Below are positions 9,038-24,866 of a stretch of DNA of 64,000 bases, one piece after another. Below the pieces are notes generated by a model, which had not been told where the DNA came from, searched no databases, and worked only from the letters and a program-made list of their open reading frames with translations. Both the position numbers and the translations under genes were made by a program. How positions within the stretch are numbered: the stretch's first letter is position 1; each line of letters opens with the position of its first letter. This stretch comes from G963691885 sp963691885 (GTDB lineage: Bacteria > Pseudomonadota > Alphaproteobacteria > UBA8366 > Aestuariispiraceae): the NCBI GenBank assembly GCA_963691885.1, contig OY829843.1, positions 2,170,001 to 2,234,000 of the forward strand, in the 5' to 3' direction.

Positions 9038-9814
9038 TCAGGCTTCATCCAGAAAACCCGATACAGTTTGCAGAAAAGCGCCTGGCGCCTCTGCATGAAC
9101 CCAATGTCCTGCATTGGGTATGACCTCAATATCAGAATTCGGGAATAGGCGATCTATTTCAGCCTTGTGAAACGGCTGAATATAGTCGGATTTTTCACCC
9201 GCAACGAACAGGGTTTCACCGTCAAAAGCCTGATCGGAATCGAGATCGGGGAAGCCCATAATGGCATCGAATTCCGCCTCCAGCGTCGCAAGATTGATCT
9301 GCCATGAAAGGCGATTGCCCGCCATGGAGACATTATGCGCCAGAAATGCCCGAATGCTGGGTTCCGGAATGGTATCGGCAAGGGCGGCCTCAACCTCCGA
9401 CCGGCGCGTCATGCTGGAAAGATCAAGATCCCGCATAGTCTGAATGAACTCGATCAGTGTGCCGCCCGACGGGGCAGGCGCGATATCCACGATCATCAGG
9501 CGATCAACGGTCTCCGGGTGGAGAAGGGCCAGCATCATCGCGGTCTTTCCCCCCATACTGTGCCCAATCACATCCGCCTTCCCGTGGCAGTGATCCTCTA
9601 TGAGCATGGCAAGGTCGCCTGCCATGGCTTCATAGGTATGGGTGTCGGTCCAGGGCGATTCACCATGGTTGCGCAGATCGATGGTCAAGACCCGATGCGT
9701 TCTACCCAGTTGTTTGGCTAGCGCCGACCAGTTGCGATTTGACCCGAACAAGCCGTGCAGAATGACGAGGTCCGGTCCCTCGCCGGTTTCACTGAACGAC
9801 AGGGCAACAGGCAT
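9038..9814 (-). CDS. Alpha/beta hydrolase, YbfF-like esterase
   Basis: A 258-residue cytoplasmic esterase. The HGLFGSNRNW oxyanion region, DLRNHGES and the nucleophile elbow GHSMGGK (Ser near residue 86) match the YbfF acyl-CoA esterase group. The acid is likely in the VAGEKSDYI region, and the catalytic His is in NAGHWVHAEAP. The ATG is preceded by AGGAG at 6 nt. The physiological substrate is unknown. Divergent from the carboxypeptidase gene, with about 160 bp between the starts. Confidence 0.88.
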   Translation of the reverse strand: MPVALSFSETGEGPDLVILHGLFGSNRNWSALAKQLGRTHRVLTIDLRNHGESPWTDTHTYEAMAGDLAMLIEDHCHGKADVIGHSMGGKTAMMLALLHPETVDRLMIVDIAPAPSGGTLIEFIQTMRDLDLSSMTRRSEVEAALADTIPEPSIRAFLAHNVSMAGNRLSWQINLATLEAEFDAIMGFPDLDSDQAFDGETLFVAGEKSDYIQPFHKAEIDRLFPNSDIEVIPNAGHWVHAEAPGAFLQTVSGFLDEA

Positions 9815-9976
9815 TGAACGCTCCTTTGAAAATGTTGGTTGCGAGATATACCGCCCCCGGATCGAAAGATCGAGTTGTATTCAATCGTGGCAAGCGACCG
9901 GGATGCGCTTGCGTTGTGCAGGGGTCGCGGTAGTGTAGGTGTTATGTTTGCTACGTGTGATGTTTGAGGGTTCTTT

Positions 9977-11107
9977 ATGCATATCTCGTCTTCGTTTGAT
10001 TCCGGCAATATAGAAGTGGTTGAGGCGAATGCCGATGGCACGGCGAAACTACAAATTCGCAAAGACCCCGGACCTGACGGGTTCTTTCAGTGGTTTCACT
10101 TTCGTGTCGCGACAGAGGCGGGACTGGCTCTAAGCCTGTCGATCGAGAATGCCGGCCAGGCCAGCTACACCAAGGGTTGGGACGGATATCGTGTTTGCGC
10201 ATCCTACGACCGGGAAACCTGGTTCCGTGTTGATACGGCGTATGAAGATGGCGTCCTGACCATCAGTCATACGCCTGCCTGTGACAGCGTTTTCTATGCT
10301 TACTTCGCACCGTATTCCCGGGAACGTCATCACGACTTGATCGCGCGGTGTCAGACAGACCCGCGTGTGCGACTGTCGGTTCTGGGTCAGACGCTGGACG
10401 GCCAGGACATGGACATGCTGACGATTGGCGAAGCGTCGTCTGGCAAACGTCCGGTCTGGATGATTGCGCGCCAGCATCCGGGCGAGACGATGGCTGAATA
10501 CTGGATGGAGGGGATGTTGTCCCGCCTGCTCGATCCAGCGGACCCAGTGTCCCGCGCGTTGCTGGACCGTGCCACCTTTTATGTCGTTCCGAACATGAAC
10601 CCGGATGGCAGTTTGCGTGGACATCTTCGAACCAATGCCAAGGGGGTTAATCTAAACCGCGAATGGGCAACACCGACCATGGAGAACAGTCCAGAGGTGG
10701 TTCTAGTTGATCAAGAGATGCGCAAGACCGGTTGCGATTTCTTTCTGGATGTTCATGGGGATGAGGGGCTGCCCTATAACTTCATAGCGGGTGCTGACAG
10801 CATCCCCAATGTTGAGCAACGCCAGATCGACCTTCGCATCGCGTTCGAAGCGGCCTTGCGCCAGGCCAATCCGGATTTTCAGTCAGAACACGGTTATCCG
10901 AAAGCCCCACCGGGGAAATCAAATGTCACCATGGCTTCTGCCCATGTGGCGACCGTGCATAAATGTTTGGCCATGACGCTGGAGATGCCGTTCAAGGACA
11001 ATGCGAATGCGCCCGATCCTGAATACGGCTGGTCGCCGGCACGGTGCCGAAAACTGGGACATTCCTGTCTCGACGGTCTTTATGCGGTGAGTGACGCGCT
11101 TCGATAG
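9977..11107 (+). CDS. M14-family zinc carboxypeptidase, cytosolic (CCP-like)
   Basis: 376 residues with no signal peptide. An N-terminal beta domain (about 1-125) is followed by the M14 catalytic domain. Zinc ligands are in RQHPGETMAEYW (HxxE) and in DVHGDEG. VNLNREW and NMNPDG are substrate-binding elements, and the catalytic Glu is in TLEMPFKD. The architecture resembles the Nna1/CCP branch, which removes C-terminal residues such as glutamate. GAGGG precedes the ATG. The next gene starts about 30 nt downstream, so the two may be co-transcribed. Confidence 0.87.
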   Translation: MHISSSFDSGNIEVVEANADGTAKLQIRKDPGPDGFFQWFHFRVATEAGLALSLSIENAGQASYTKGWDGYRVCASYDRETWFRVDTAYEDGVLTISHTPACDSVFYAYFAPYSRERHHDLIARCQTDPRVRLSVLGQTLDGQDMDMLTIGEASSGKRPVWMIARQHPGETMAEYWMEGMLSRLLDPADPVSRALLDRATFYVVPNMNPDGSLRGHLRTNAKGVNLNREWATPTMENSPEVVLVDQEMRKTGCDFFLDVHGDEGLPYNFIAGADSIPNVEQRQIDLRIAFEAALRQANPDFQSEHGYPKAPPGKSNVTMASAHVATVHKCLAMTLEMPFKDNANAPDPEYGWSPARCRKLGHSCLDGLYAVSDALR

Positions 11108-12711
11108 GTCTTGTTGCGAAGCGACGGGGAGGGACGCCATGACCATCGATCAGCTTCTCGTCACCGGACTTCTTGCCCTGTTGTTTGTGTTCTTCGTCTG
11201 GGGCCGCATTCGGTATGATGTTGCGGCGATCGGTGGGCTTGTACTGGCGGTGGCACTAGGATTGGTGCCGGGTGACGAGGCGTTTTCTGGTTTCGGCCAC
11301 CCGGCGGTGATCACGGTTGCCGGAGTCCTGATTATGAGCCGGGCCCTCAGCCTGACCGGGGCGGTGGACGGGGCCGCCCGACTGCTTCGTAAATCAACAA
11401 GCAGTCCGACGGGTCAGATCGGGTTGCTGAGTTCTCTGGCTGCCCTGATGTCGGGCTTCATGAATAACGTTGGCGCCCTGGCGATCCTGATGCCGGCAAC
11501 CATCGATTCCTGCCGAAAAGAGGGTCGTTCTCCCCGCTTGGTGCTGATGCCGCTGGCCTTTGCCTCCATATTAGGTGGGATGTTCACCTTGATCGGGACG
11601 CCGCCCAATATCCTCATTGCCCTGATCCGGGAAGAGGCTGTTGGTGAAGGCTTTGCCATGTTCGACTTTGCGCCGGTGGGGGCCCCCATCGCACTGGTCG
11701 GGATTGCCTTTGTTGCCCTTGTCGGGTGGCGCCTTATTCCAAAGGGCCCTGACAAAGGTTCCGGGCAAGGGATGAGTTTTGATCTGGACGAGTATTTGTT
11801 CGAGCTGGCCGTTCCGAAAGCCTCAGAGGCGTACGGAAAGTCACTGTCAGAAATCGAGGCCATCACGGAAGAGATAGAGGTGGCGATTGTCGGCCTGGTT
11901 CGGCGCAAGCGACATTATCCTAGACCGCCGCAACATGAACCGCTGCAGGGAACCGATCGTTTGCTCGTTGAGGGCAGTCCGGAAGAGCTGGATAAATTTG
12001 TTGAGGCGTTGGGATTGCGGATTGCCGGCACAAACCCTGGCCGGGAAAGCCTGCTGAAAGGGGAAGGGTCTGTCCTTGCGGAGGCTGTTGTTACCCCGGG
12101 GTCGCGTTATCTGGGACGCACCATTCAATCCTTGAGGCTGAAGGGCCGGTATAATCTGTCCCTGCTTGGAATATCACGACAGGGTCGTGCCAGACGCGGG
12201 CGGTTGAACAATCATAAACTGGAATCCGGCGATGTCCTGCTGGTACAGGGCTTGGAAAGCGATGTGCCCGATGCGCTTAGCCGTCTGGGTTGTCTTCCGC
12301 TTGCGCAGCGCGACATCTCCCAGGGGATGCGCAGTCATGGTTTGCAGACCATTGTCATCTTTGCCGGTGCTATTCTTGCCGCGGCCTTCGGCCTGTTGCC
12401 GATTGCGGTTGCTTTTGTGGCGGCGGTGCTGCTGGTGGTCGTGCTGGGCATTCTGCCAATCCGCGAACTCTATACGCATGTGGACTGGCCAGTGATCGTG
12501 CTTTTGGCGGCTCTTCTTCCGATTGGTGGTGCGCTGGAGACAACCGGTCTGACCAGTGTGATCGCGGCGGGTGTGACCGATCTGACCGCCGGTGCGCCGA
12601 TCTTTATCACCGTCGCGCTTTTACTGGTCGTGACCATGACTCTGTCGGATATTTTGAACAATGCTGCGACCGTGGTGGTGATGGCGCCCATCGGGCTAGA
12701 GTTGTTTTCAT

Positions 12712-13287
12712 TTAATCGTACGCATAGTTAGCGCCTGCGAAGAAGTTCCAGCACTCCGTTTCGGTGAAGAGATCGCATATTGACCCTGTTGCGTTTGTAA
12801 GGTCATCGAATGTTCTGGCCTCGGCCTTTCTGAGATGGGCTTTTAATTTTGAGAAGGCTTGTTCGATTGGGTTCAGGTCTGGCGAATAGGGTGGCAGGAA
12901 CAGGAACCATGCACCGATGTCGTGCAAGGTTTCAGCGGCACGGTCACTTTTATGGGCGGCGAGATTATCGAGGATAACGACATCGCCTCGGCTCAGCGTT
13001 GGGGCGAGCTGTGTCTCGACATAGGTCTCAAAGGCGACCTTGGTCATGGGGGCGTTGAGGATCCATGGTGCGGTGAGGCCGCCGCAGCGCAATCCCGCGA
13101 TAAAGGTTTGCGTGCGCCAATGACCGAACGGCGTATGCATGACAAGGCGTTGGCCTTTGGGCGCGCGGCCTCTAAGCCGGGTCATCTTGGTTGTGGTCGC
13201 CGTTTCATCAATAAAAACAAGCCGATGTGGGTCGAGCCGCATGAGAGGTTGTCGCCGGATGATCCAGTGATGACGCGCGCGGCGCAC
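12712..13287 (-). CDS. IS630 transposase, catalytic part (OrfB)
   Basis: 191 residues as an independent frame. It holds the RNase H-like DDE domain: LVFIDETATT (first Asp), VVILDNLAAHKS (second Asp) and PPYSPDLNPIEQAFSKLK (Glu). The frame is probably expressed as a fusion with OrfA by slippage on a run of eight A (minus strand, at 13320-13327). No ribosome site is convincing for the internal ATG. Confidence 0.9.
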   Translation of the reverse strand: MRRARHHWIIRRQPLMRLDPHRLVFIDETATTTKMTRLRGRAPKGQRLVMHTPFGHWRTQTFIAGLRCGGLTAPWILNAPMTKVAFETYVETQLAPTLSRGDVVILDNLAAHKSDRAAETLHDIGAWFLFLPPYSPDLNPIEQAFSKLKAHLRKAEARTFDDLTNATGSICDLFTETECWNFFAGANYAYD

Positions 13288-13288
13288 A

Positions 13289-13669
13289 TCAGCGCGCTCT
13301 TGTTCCCGTGCCCGCAGCGTTTTTTTTATAGCGGTATCCCGCCTTAATCAGAAACCGGCATAGCGTCGCCTTGCTGGTCTTAACCCCCAGCGTCGCACTC
13401 AATTCGTCCGCCAATTCCCTGAGCGTGATATCGGGCTGTGCATCGACAAGGTCAATGACAAACGCTCTATAGGGTTCGAGCGTCCCGGTGCCGACAGGAC
13501 GACGACGACCAGGGCCGCACAATCCGCGACCTTGACGGAACCGCTGCATCAACTTGATCGCAAAGCTTGGGCTGACACCGTAAAGGCGTGCCGCTGATCG
13601 GCACGAGTGACCGGCAATAACGTAAGAAAAAATACGCTCCCGCAAATCCATCGAAATGACTGATGACAT
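13289..13669 (-). CDS. IS630 transposase, DNA-binding part (OrfA)
   Basis: 126 residues from the Met that begins MSSVISMDLRERIFSYVIAG. A helix-turn-helix (HSCRSAARLYGVSPSFAIKLM) recognises the IS ends. A second winged-helix region (LVDAQPDITLRELADELSA) follows. The frame ends after GYRYKKNAAG, where the A8 run lies, and OrfB continues one frame away. Confidence 0.88.
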   Translation of the reverse strand: MSSVISMDLRERIFSYVIAGHSCRSAARLYGVSPSFAIKLMQRFRQGRGLCGPGRRRPVGTGTLEPYRAFVIDLVDAQPDITLRELADELSATLGVKTSKATLCRFLIKAGYRYKKNAAGTGTRAR

Positions 13670-14017
13670 AATCCCGGTCTCCAAAATAAAAACAGGGAAT
13701 CATGCTTCGTAGAAATCTCAAAACCGATTCCGACTAAACGGAACCCGCTCTAGAGGTCTCACGAACCCTGGGGGTCTCTCAAGATGCGTTCCTGATGGCC
13801 ATTGCGGTCGGCGCGTCCTGCGCTTTTCTGACACCCATCGGGCATCAGAATAATGCCCTTGTCATGGGACCTGGCGGGTACCGATTCGGTGATTACTGGC
13901 GGGTTGGGTTGCCGCTGGAAATACTGATTATTCTGGTATCTGTCCCACTCATCATGCTTGCGTGGCCAATATAGGCACGGCGAACACGGCTAGACTTTCA
14001 GCGACGCGAAAGAAACA

Positions 14018-15538
14018 TCAGTCTGCTGTAGCGACGGTGTTGTCCTGCTGCAACCCTGCGAATTGATCGTTCAGATTGGCGACCACGGTTTTGAATTTCT
14101 TCAGATCCTTGCCCGCAAGTGTCTTGCCTGTTGGCAGCTTCACGCCAAGCGGATTGGTCTGCTTGCCATTCTTGTGGACCTCGTAGTGCAGATGGGGGCC
14201 GGTCGACCGACCCGTTGTGCCGACATAACCGATCACCTGACCTTGCCGAACCCGCGCACCTTTTTTGATCTTGATACGCGACATATGGGCATAAGCCGTC
14301 TTGTAGGTGCCGTTGTGACGGACCCGCACATATTTTCCGTAACCGCCATTCCAGCCGGCGGCCTCAACCACGCCATCCCCGGCAGAGAAAATCGGTGTGC
14401 CTGTCGGGGCGGCAAAATCAACACCCCGGTGCATTTTCATATAGCCCAGAATCGGATGACGTCGCTTGCCATAGCCCGATGAGAGGCGTGCACCATCGAC
14501 GGGCGTCCGCAGCAAAGCTTTTCTGACAGAGCGGCCTTTCTCATCAAAATAGTCCCAGAACCCGTCTTCAGCCTTGAAACGGTAGTAGCGCCGCAATTTG
14601 CCACCGACGGTCATTTCCGCCATGTGAACGGCGCCGGTGGACACAATAGAGCCGTCCAGCTGTTCGGTGTCATACATCAGGCTAAACCGGTCGCCTGGCT
14701 GTACCTCACGCTGGAAATCGATGTCGAAGCTGAAGATGTGAATCAGGTCGCCCAGAACTGGCAGCGGAACATTTTGATCAACGGCTGCTTCGTAAAGGCT
14801 GCTCTTGATGACGCCTTCGGCATGAACCTGATGGCGATCGGTCTGCTTCTTGAAGCTTTTGGCAGAATATCCGCCATCATCCAGCTTGGTGACTTGTATT
14901 TCTTTCACCTTGGTTTCCGGAAGACGGATTTCCAACAGATCCGGTCCGGCTTCGGTCTCCGTCTCTTCTGCTGGTGGCAAGAGGGTGACATGCAATTCAT
15001 GGCCGATTTTCAGTTTGCGGGGGCTGAAGACCTCAGACATAGCCTGAATGGCATTATAGGCCGTTTTCCGGTCGATCCCTTCGCCTGCCAGCATCTCCAT
15101 CAAAGTGTCGCCTTTGGAGACGGTCAGGACACGAACTTCTTCCTGTGGTGCGGGGATGATCGGTTCAGCGACAAAATTCTGAAAATCAGGGTCGTCAAAT
15201 TCCGGGGCAGGCGCCAGTTCTTTTCCAAGCGCTGCAAGATCATCCGCCAAAACCTCGCTTGGTGGTGTGGCGGCGGTGATGTCCCGGCTTTCGATTAAAT
15301 CTGTGTTGGACGAGAGTTCCGGTGTCGGCGGCAATTCCTGTTCAACCGGGCTTTGTAAGTCGCCCCTTGATCCCACAGCCGCCCCTGCAGCCAATCCCGC
15401 TGCAACGCAAAGACAGAGCGCGCCAATATAGCGGGCTGAGCGGAGGTGACGGTGGAGATGCTCCTCATGGGGCATTTCTGCAACCGATGGGTTCGTCGCC
15501 CCTGTCGACGTCGCCGATGTCGGATGATCGGAATTCAT
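14018..15538 (-). CDS. M23-family metallopeptidase with LysM/OapA-like region
   Basis: A 506-residue envelope protein. One N-terminal membrane anchor (about 36-54, GALCLCVAAGLAAGAAVG) is followed by an acidic Pro-rich linker and a LysM-like part around residues 136-185 (VLTVSKGDTLMEMLAGEGI). An OapA/opacity-type domain and a C-terminal M23 peptidase domain complete it. Zinc residues are in RHPILGYMKMHRGVDFAAPTG (His, Asp) and GRSTGPHLHYEV (HLH). Such enzymes cut peptidoglycan cross-links in the periplasm. AGG lies 6 nt before the start. Its stop faces the end of the SLC13 gene. Confidence 0.92.
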   Translation of the reverse strand: MNSDHPTSATSTGATNPSVAEMPHEEHLHRHLRSARYIGALCLCVAAGLAAGAAVGSRGDLQSPVEQELPPTPELSSNTDLIESRDITAATPPSEVLADDLAALGKELAPAPEFDDPDFQNFVAEPIIPAPQEEVRVLTVSKGDTLMEMLAGEGIDRKTAYNAIQAMSEVFSPRKLKIGHELHVTLLPPAEETETEAGPDLLEIRLPETKVKEIQVTKLDDGGYSAKSFKKQTDRHQVHAEGVIKSSLYEAAVDQNVPLPVLGDLIHIFSFDIDFQREVQPGDRFSLMYDTEQLDGSIVSTGAVHMAEMTVGGKLRRYYRFKAEDGFWDYFDEKGRSVRKALLRTPVDGARLSSGYGKRRHPILGYMKMHRGVDFAAPTGTPIFSAGDGVVEAAGWNGGYGKYVRVRHNGTYKTAYAHMSRIKIKKGARVRQGQVIGYVGTTGRSTGPHLHYEVHKNGKQTNPLGVKLPTGKTLAGKDLKKFKTVVANLNDQFAGLQQDNTVATAD

Positions 15539-15943
15539 TGTTACCTGGCTCTCCCCAAGAAAGCTTCTGCCATAACCGCTGCGGTCCTATACAAGGATTA
15601 ACCGCCCTATTTCAAACACCCTATTGCACCAGGGCACCGGTTCGATCAACTGAAAGGAATTCTGATCCTTTAAACAGTGAATCGGTTTACTGATCCAACC
15701 CCAACGCTCAAAAGGTTCATGAGAACTTACTGAAAGCAACATCAGCACACATTGATGTCAATAAGGTCTCAATATTAATGAATCTTTAGGAATCTTAGGC
15801 GTTTTACAGTCATCGTCAAGAAAAACGTAGATTAAGGCCGTGTGATAGACTTGAAACGTCAGGTATTCTGCGGGTTTTGAAGGGCCTGTTGGCCGGCCCG
15901 AAAAATAATTGATGATCACTGAAAGAAAATCGTTATAAAGGGT

Positions 15944-15972
15944 TTGACACCCCAGGAGACGCCGCGTATAAG
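15944..15972 (+). promoter_or_regulatory. rRNA operon promoter
   Basis: TTGACA (15944-15949) and TATAAG (15967-15972) are separated by exactly 17 nt. This implies a start near 15979 and a leader of about 380 nt before 16S. The 818-bp stretch 15539-16356 holds no credible gene. A 129-residue minus-strand frame there overlaps the 16S start and has no family features. Confidence 0.75.
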
Positions 15973-16356
15973 CCGCGTCCTCAGCACGGAAGAACGGTGA
16001 TCAATCGCCGCCGCGCAGAGAGACTTTAGGTAAAAATTCGCCCGACGGATTTTGCCTCAAAATCGTTAATAGACAAGTTAATCTGTTTACGGAAGGGATG
16101 CCTGGTCGGCGTGTTTGCGTTGATTTGATTGATGTAGATCAGCTCGATTAGGTATCTTACATGCAAAGACGCAAGTGTGTGTTCTTTTGCGTTACTGGTT
16201 TTCTTTGGTGTTGTCTGGCTTTTGGGCTGAATGGCTTTTGAGTTGGATAGCGTTTGGGTTAATTGGTGATGTGATTGGGTACAATTATGAGTAATGAGTA
16301 TGGAGATGCTTGTCGTGAGGAAGTTTGTTATCTTTTTGATAGCTACTTCTGTCATG

Positions 16357-17865
<1,509 letters not shown>

Positions 17866-18056
17866 AGCATTTTGGTACGGATTAAGGTTTAACTTTGATC
17901 TGTCTGATGGCTTACCCTTACAAAGACCAAGACCTGGCCCACTCAAGATTTATTTTGAAGAGGTCAGGCATTTAATCGCATTTTTTGAATTGCGTGAATG
18001 CGCCGTCCAGGCATCCCTTCCGGTCCTGTTTTAAATCTTTCGATACAACCTTTATT

Positions 18057-18133
<77 letters not shown>

Positions 18134-18162
18134 TATAAATATAGATATGGTTGGATTATTGG

Positions 18163-18238
18163 GGGGCTGTAGCTCAGTTGGGAGAGCGGTAGCTTTGCAA
18201 GCTTCAGGTCGTCGGTTCGATCCCGTCCAGCTCCACCA
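18163..18238 (+). tRNA. tRNA-Ala (TGC)
   Basis: The acceptor is GGGGCTG with CAGCTCC, the anticodon TGC is at 18196-18198 and the T arm is TTCGATC, ending in encoded ACCA. Second spacer tRNA, 29 nt after tRNA-Ile. Confidence 0.97.
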
Positions 18239-18266
18239 AATTCCTATGCAGCGCACTGTTGGGGTG

Positions 18267-18410
18267 ATGAAAAAACCCTCAAGTAGCGAAGCGGTAGGGT
18301 AATGAAAAAACCCTCAAGTAGCGAAGCGGTAGGGTAATGAAAAAAAACCCTCAAGTAGCGAAGCGGTAGGGTAATGAAAAAAAACCCTCAAGTAGCGAAG
18401 CGGTAGGGTT
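18267..18410 (+). repeat. Four tandem hairpin repeats in the rRNA spacer
   Basis: Four head-to-tail units of 35, 35, 37 and 37 nt (18267-18301, 18302-18336, 18337-18373, 18374-18410). They differ only in the length of an A run (6, 6, 8, 8) and at the last base. Each unit has ACCCT and AGGGT able to pair, around a GCGAAGC core known to form a very stable mini-hairpin. There are no spacers between units, so this is not CRISPR. The rest of the spacer (18411-18849) shows only the 23S leader. Confidence 0.9.
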
Positions 18411-18849
18411 ACGAAAGTTAACTAACAGGGTACGGAAGCGGAAAGCGTTTCCATGTCGGGTTATGCCTGACTGGATGTTCTTAGACAGAGTGAATATGTG
18501 TTTGGCGAAGCGCGCTGATAGGCGTGATTTTGCTTTAGCGATGATGTTTGACGTCATGTGGCGGGTACGGCTTGTCTGTGCTTGTGATCATGGCGGGAAG
18601 TATCATTGCGGGTCTTAATCTTTAAATATCAGCGGGTATTTGCTGAAGATGCGTTGGCCAAGTTCAAACAACAGTTTGAAGTATGGTTTAGTGTTGTTCA
18701 GTTGTATCCATCGTGTTCTGGCTGGCTTTTGTTGGTCTGGATATGAGTTTGTGACTGGGCGCACCGAACGATGATCATGTTTTGTGTTAAGGGCTGGTCG
18801 TTCACTCCCCCTGGGGTGGATTGATTGGTTTTTACCGCTGAATGTGGCA

Positions 18850-21597
<2,748 letters not shown>

Positions 21598-21868
21598 TTG
21601 CCGCATCCAGCGGTAAGAACCAATGCTGCGCGTTGTATAACGAACAGCACCAAAAAAGTTCTTGGTCCTGTACACAAACAACATCTCCTGAAACTATTCA
21701 GGGTGATCCGGAGAGAGTGAAAACTCCCTCCCATGCTGAGACTGGCTTGAACAAAGCCACGCTCATCAGCAAATAAACCTGATATTTAAAACCAAAATCA
21801 CGCCGCAGCCCTCCTCAACGAAGGCTGCACACAAAACGCGCTTCAATCTGATCCGGCTGTTCATCGAC

Positions 21869-21987
21869 GGCCTGGTGGCTATGGCGGGGGAAGATCCACC
21901 CGATCCCATCCCGAACTCGGAAGTGAAAGCCCCCAGCGCCAATGGTACTTCGGCTTAAGCCGCGGGAGAGTAGGTCGCTGCCAGGCC
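21869..21987 (+). rRNA. rrf: 5S ribosomal RNA
   Basis: 119 nt bounded by the helix GGCCTGG with CCAGGCC, with the conserved CCCGATCCCATCCCGAACTC inside. A further perfect 10-bp inverted repeat (21858-21867 with 21989-21998) extends the helix outward and is a likely precursor processing stem. Confidence 0.95.
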
Positions 21988-22089
21988 TTCGATGAACAGT
22001 CATCCCAAAATCACAAACTCAAATCAGATACCGGAACACAAACCAGGTTACGCCAAACACACACTCTGACTAACAACCCACCCAATTAC

Positions 22090-23798
<1,709 letters not shown>

Positions 23799-23802
<4 letters not shown>

Positions 23803-24866
23803 GATCTTCTCTCTGTCGTGTTCTTCAACCGGTCCAGTATGGCATTGACCTTGCGGCTGGCGTCAAGCTGGTCAGCATGAATGTAATACCGTTCCGTGGT
23901 CGATGTTTGGGTATGACCGAGCAGGGCGGTTGCAGTTCGAGCGGCACTAGATGAATGGTCGGCCAATGACGTGGCCGCGCAATCACGCAGCAGGTGCGGG
24001 TTCAGATGGACCCCGAACAGGGATTGTCCCAGCCTTATTATCCGTTGCCGGACGGTGGAAGCATTGAAACTAGCACCCTTCTTACCCAGCCAGAGTTGGC
24101 CACTTGTCTCTGCATCCGGAAAAACCGGCCGCACAAGGTGAAGATACCTCTCAAAATATGGCAGAATCCTCTCCGGAATATGGAACTCCAGGAGAATGCG
24201 ATTCTTCACTTCTTTAGGCGGGATGGTTATCCGCCAGCCCTGTTCCAATCGTTGTACGTGATGGTTCAGATCAAGGGCGGTGAAGTTCTTGATGCGTAAG
24301 GGGCGGGCCGCTAGAAGGGCGAGCATCAATGCATCCCTGTAGGCGATCGCGCCCGTGATGTTTAGGGTTGGATCGAGGCGGATTGTATCCATGCGTTCAA
24401 GCGATGCTTCCACAATCCTTCGCGTTGGCAGCAACCGGTCCCGCTTGTTGGTCCGATATGGCGCGTTGCGTTGAATGCGGTTGCATATATTTTGCAACCA
24501 GAGCCAGGAGTTGTTGGGTGCCATTGCCTTGATGGTGACCTTCAGGCCTACCAACATGGACAGCAGCGTTCGGGGTGCAACCCCTAATGATACCAGATGA
24601 ATGTGATAGTCGCGTATCTGCGCTTCGGTTACACGGTCTGCAGGGGTATAAGCCGTGTCCAGCCTGTTGGTAAATTGTAGCCAGCCCAGCCACCGCCCGT
24701 AATGTTGGATGTTGGTTTGTTTGGTGCGTTCTGCCCAGTGGCTTGCATTGCCGCCCTCGTCGAAAGGATGCGCTTCCGTTGTCGCCAACGCCCAGGCCTT
24801 CTGATCCGCTTCGGGCCATTCGACAAACGGCATTGCGCGGCGCTTTGTATCCACGATGCGTGTCAT
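23799..24866 (-). CDS. Tyrosine recombinase, 355 residues
   Basis: A phage-integrase-type recombinase. The N-terminal SAM-like region is about residues 45-125. Catalytic residues: Arg in ALLAARPLRIKNF, HLLRDCAATSLA (HxxR), LLGHTQTSTTERYYIH (GH, then the nucleophile Tyr). It lies between a longer tyrosine recombinase and a serine recombinase with 4-nt overlaps at both ends, so all three are probably made together. Its partner role, such as accessory or second strand exchange as in Tn554 TnpA/TnpB, is inference. Confidence 0.9.

Larger units (their letters stand above)
12699..13750 (-). mobile_element. IS630-family insertion sequence
   Basis: A 1052-bp element flanked by TA (12697-12698 and 13751-13752), the IS630 target. 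The ends begin GAG and form an imperfect terminal inverted repeat of about 15 matches in 23. It carries two overlapping transposase frames on the minus strand. The insertion lies inside the SLC13 gene, which reads through perfectly once the IS is removed, so it is recent. Confidence 0.93.
11139..13974 (+). pseudogene. SLC13-type permease, interrupted by an IS630-family element
   Basis: The 5' part (11139-12698, 520 codons) encodes the first transmembrane half, with NNVGALAILMPATI and IGTPPNILIALI, then two central RCK_C (TrkA-C) like regions, then the start of the second half, with SDILNNAATVVVMAPIG. An IS follows directly. Right of it, 13753-13974 continues in frame with DAFLMAIAVGASCAFLTPIG and GGYRFGDYWRVGLPLE and ends at TAG. 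Removing the IS and one TA copy gives an uninterrupted protein of 593 residues. Family members are sodium-coupled anion or sulfate importers. The inserted copy ends a few codons into the IS and lacks the last helices, so it is probably inactive. Confidence 0.93.

Noticed and set aside
18267..18410. Possible CRISPR array
   Set aside because: Repeats are directly adjacent, without spacers, and no cas genes are near.
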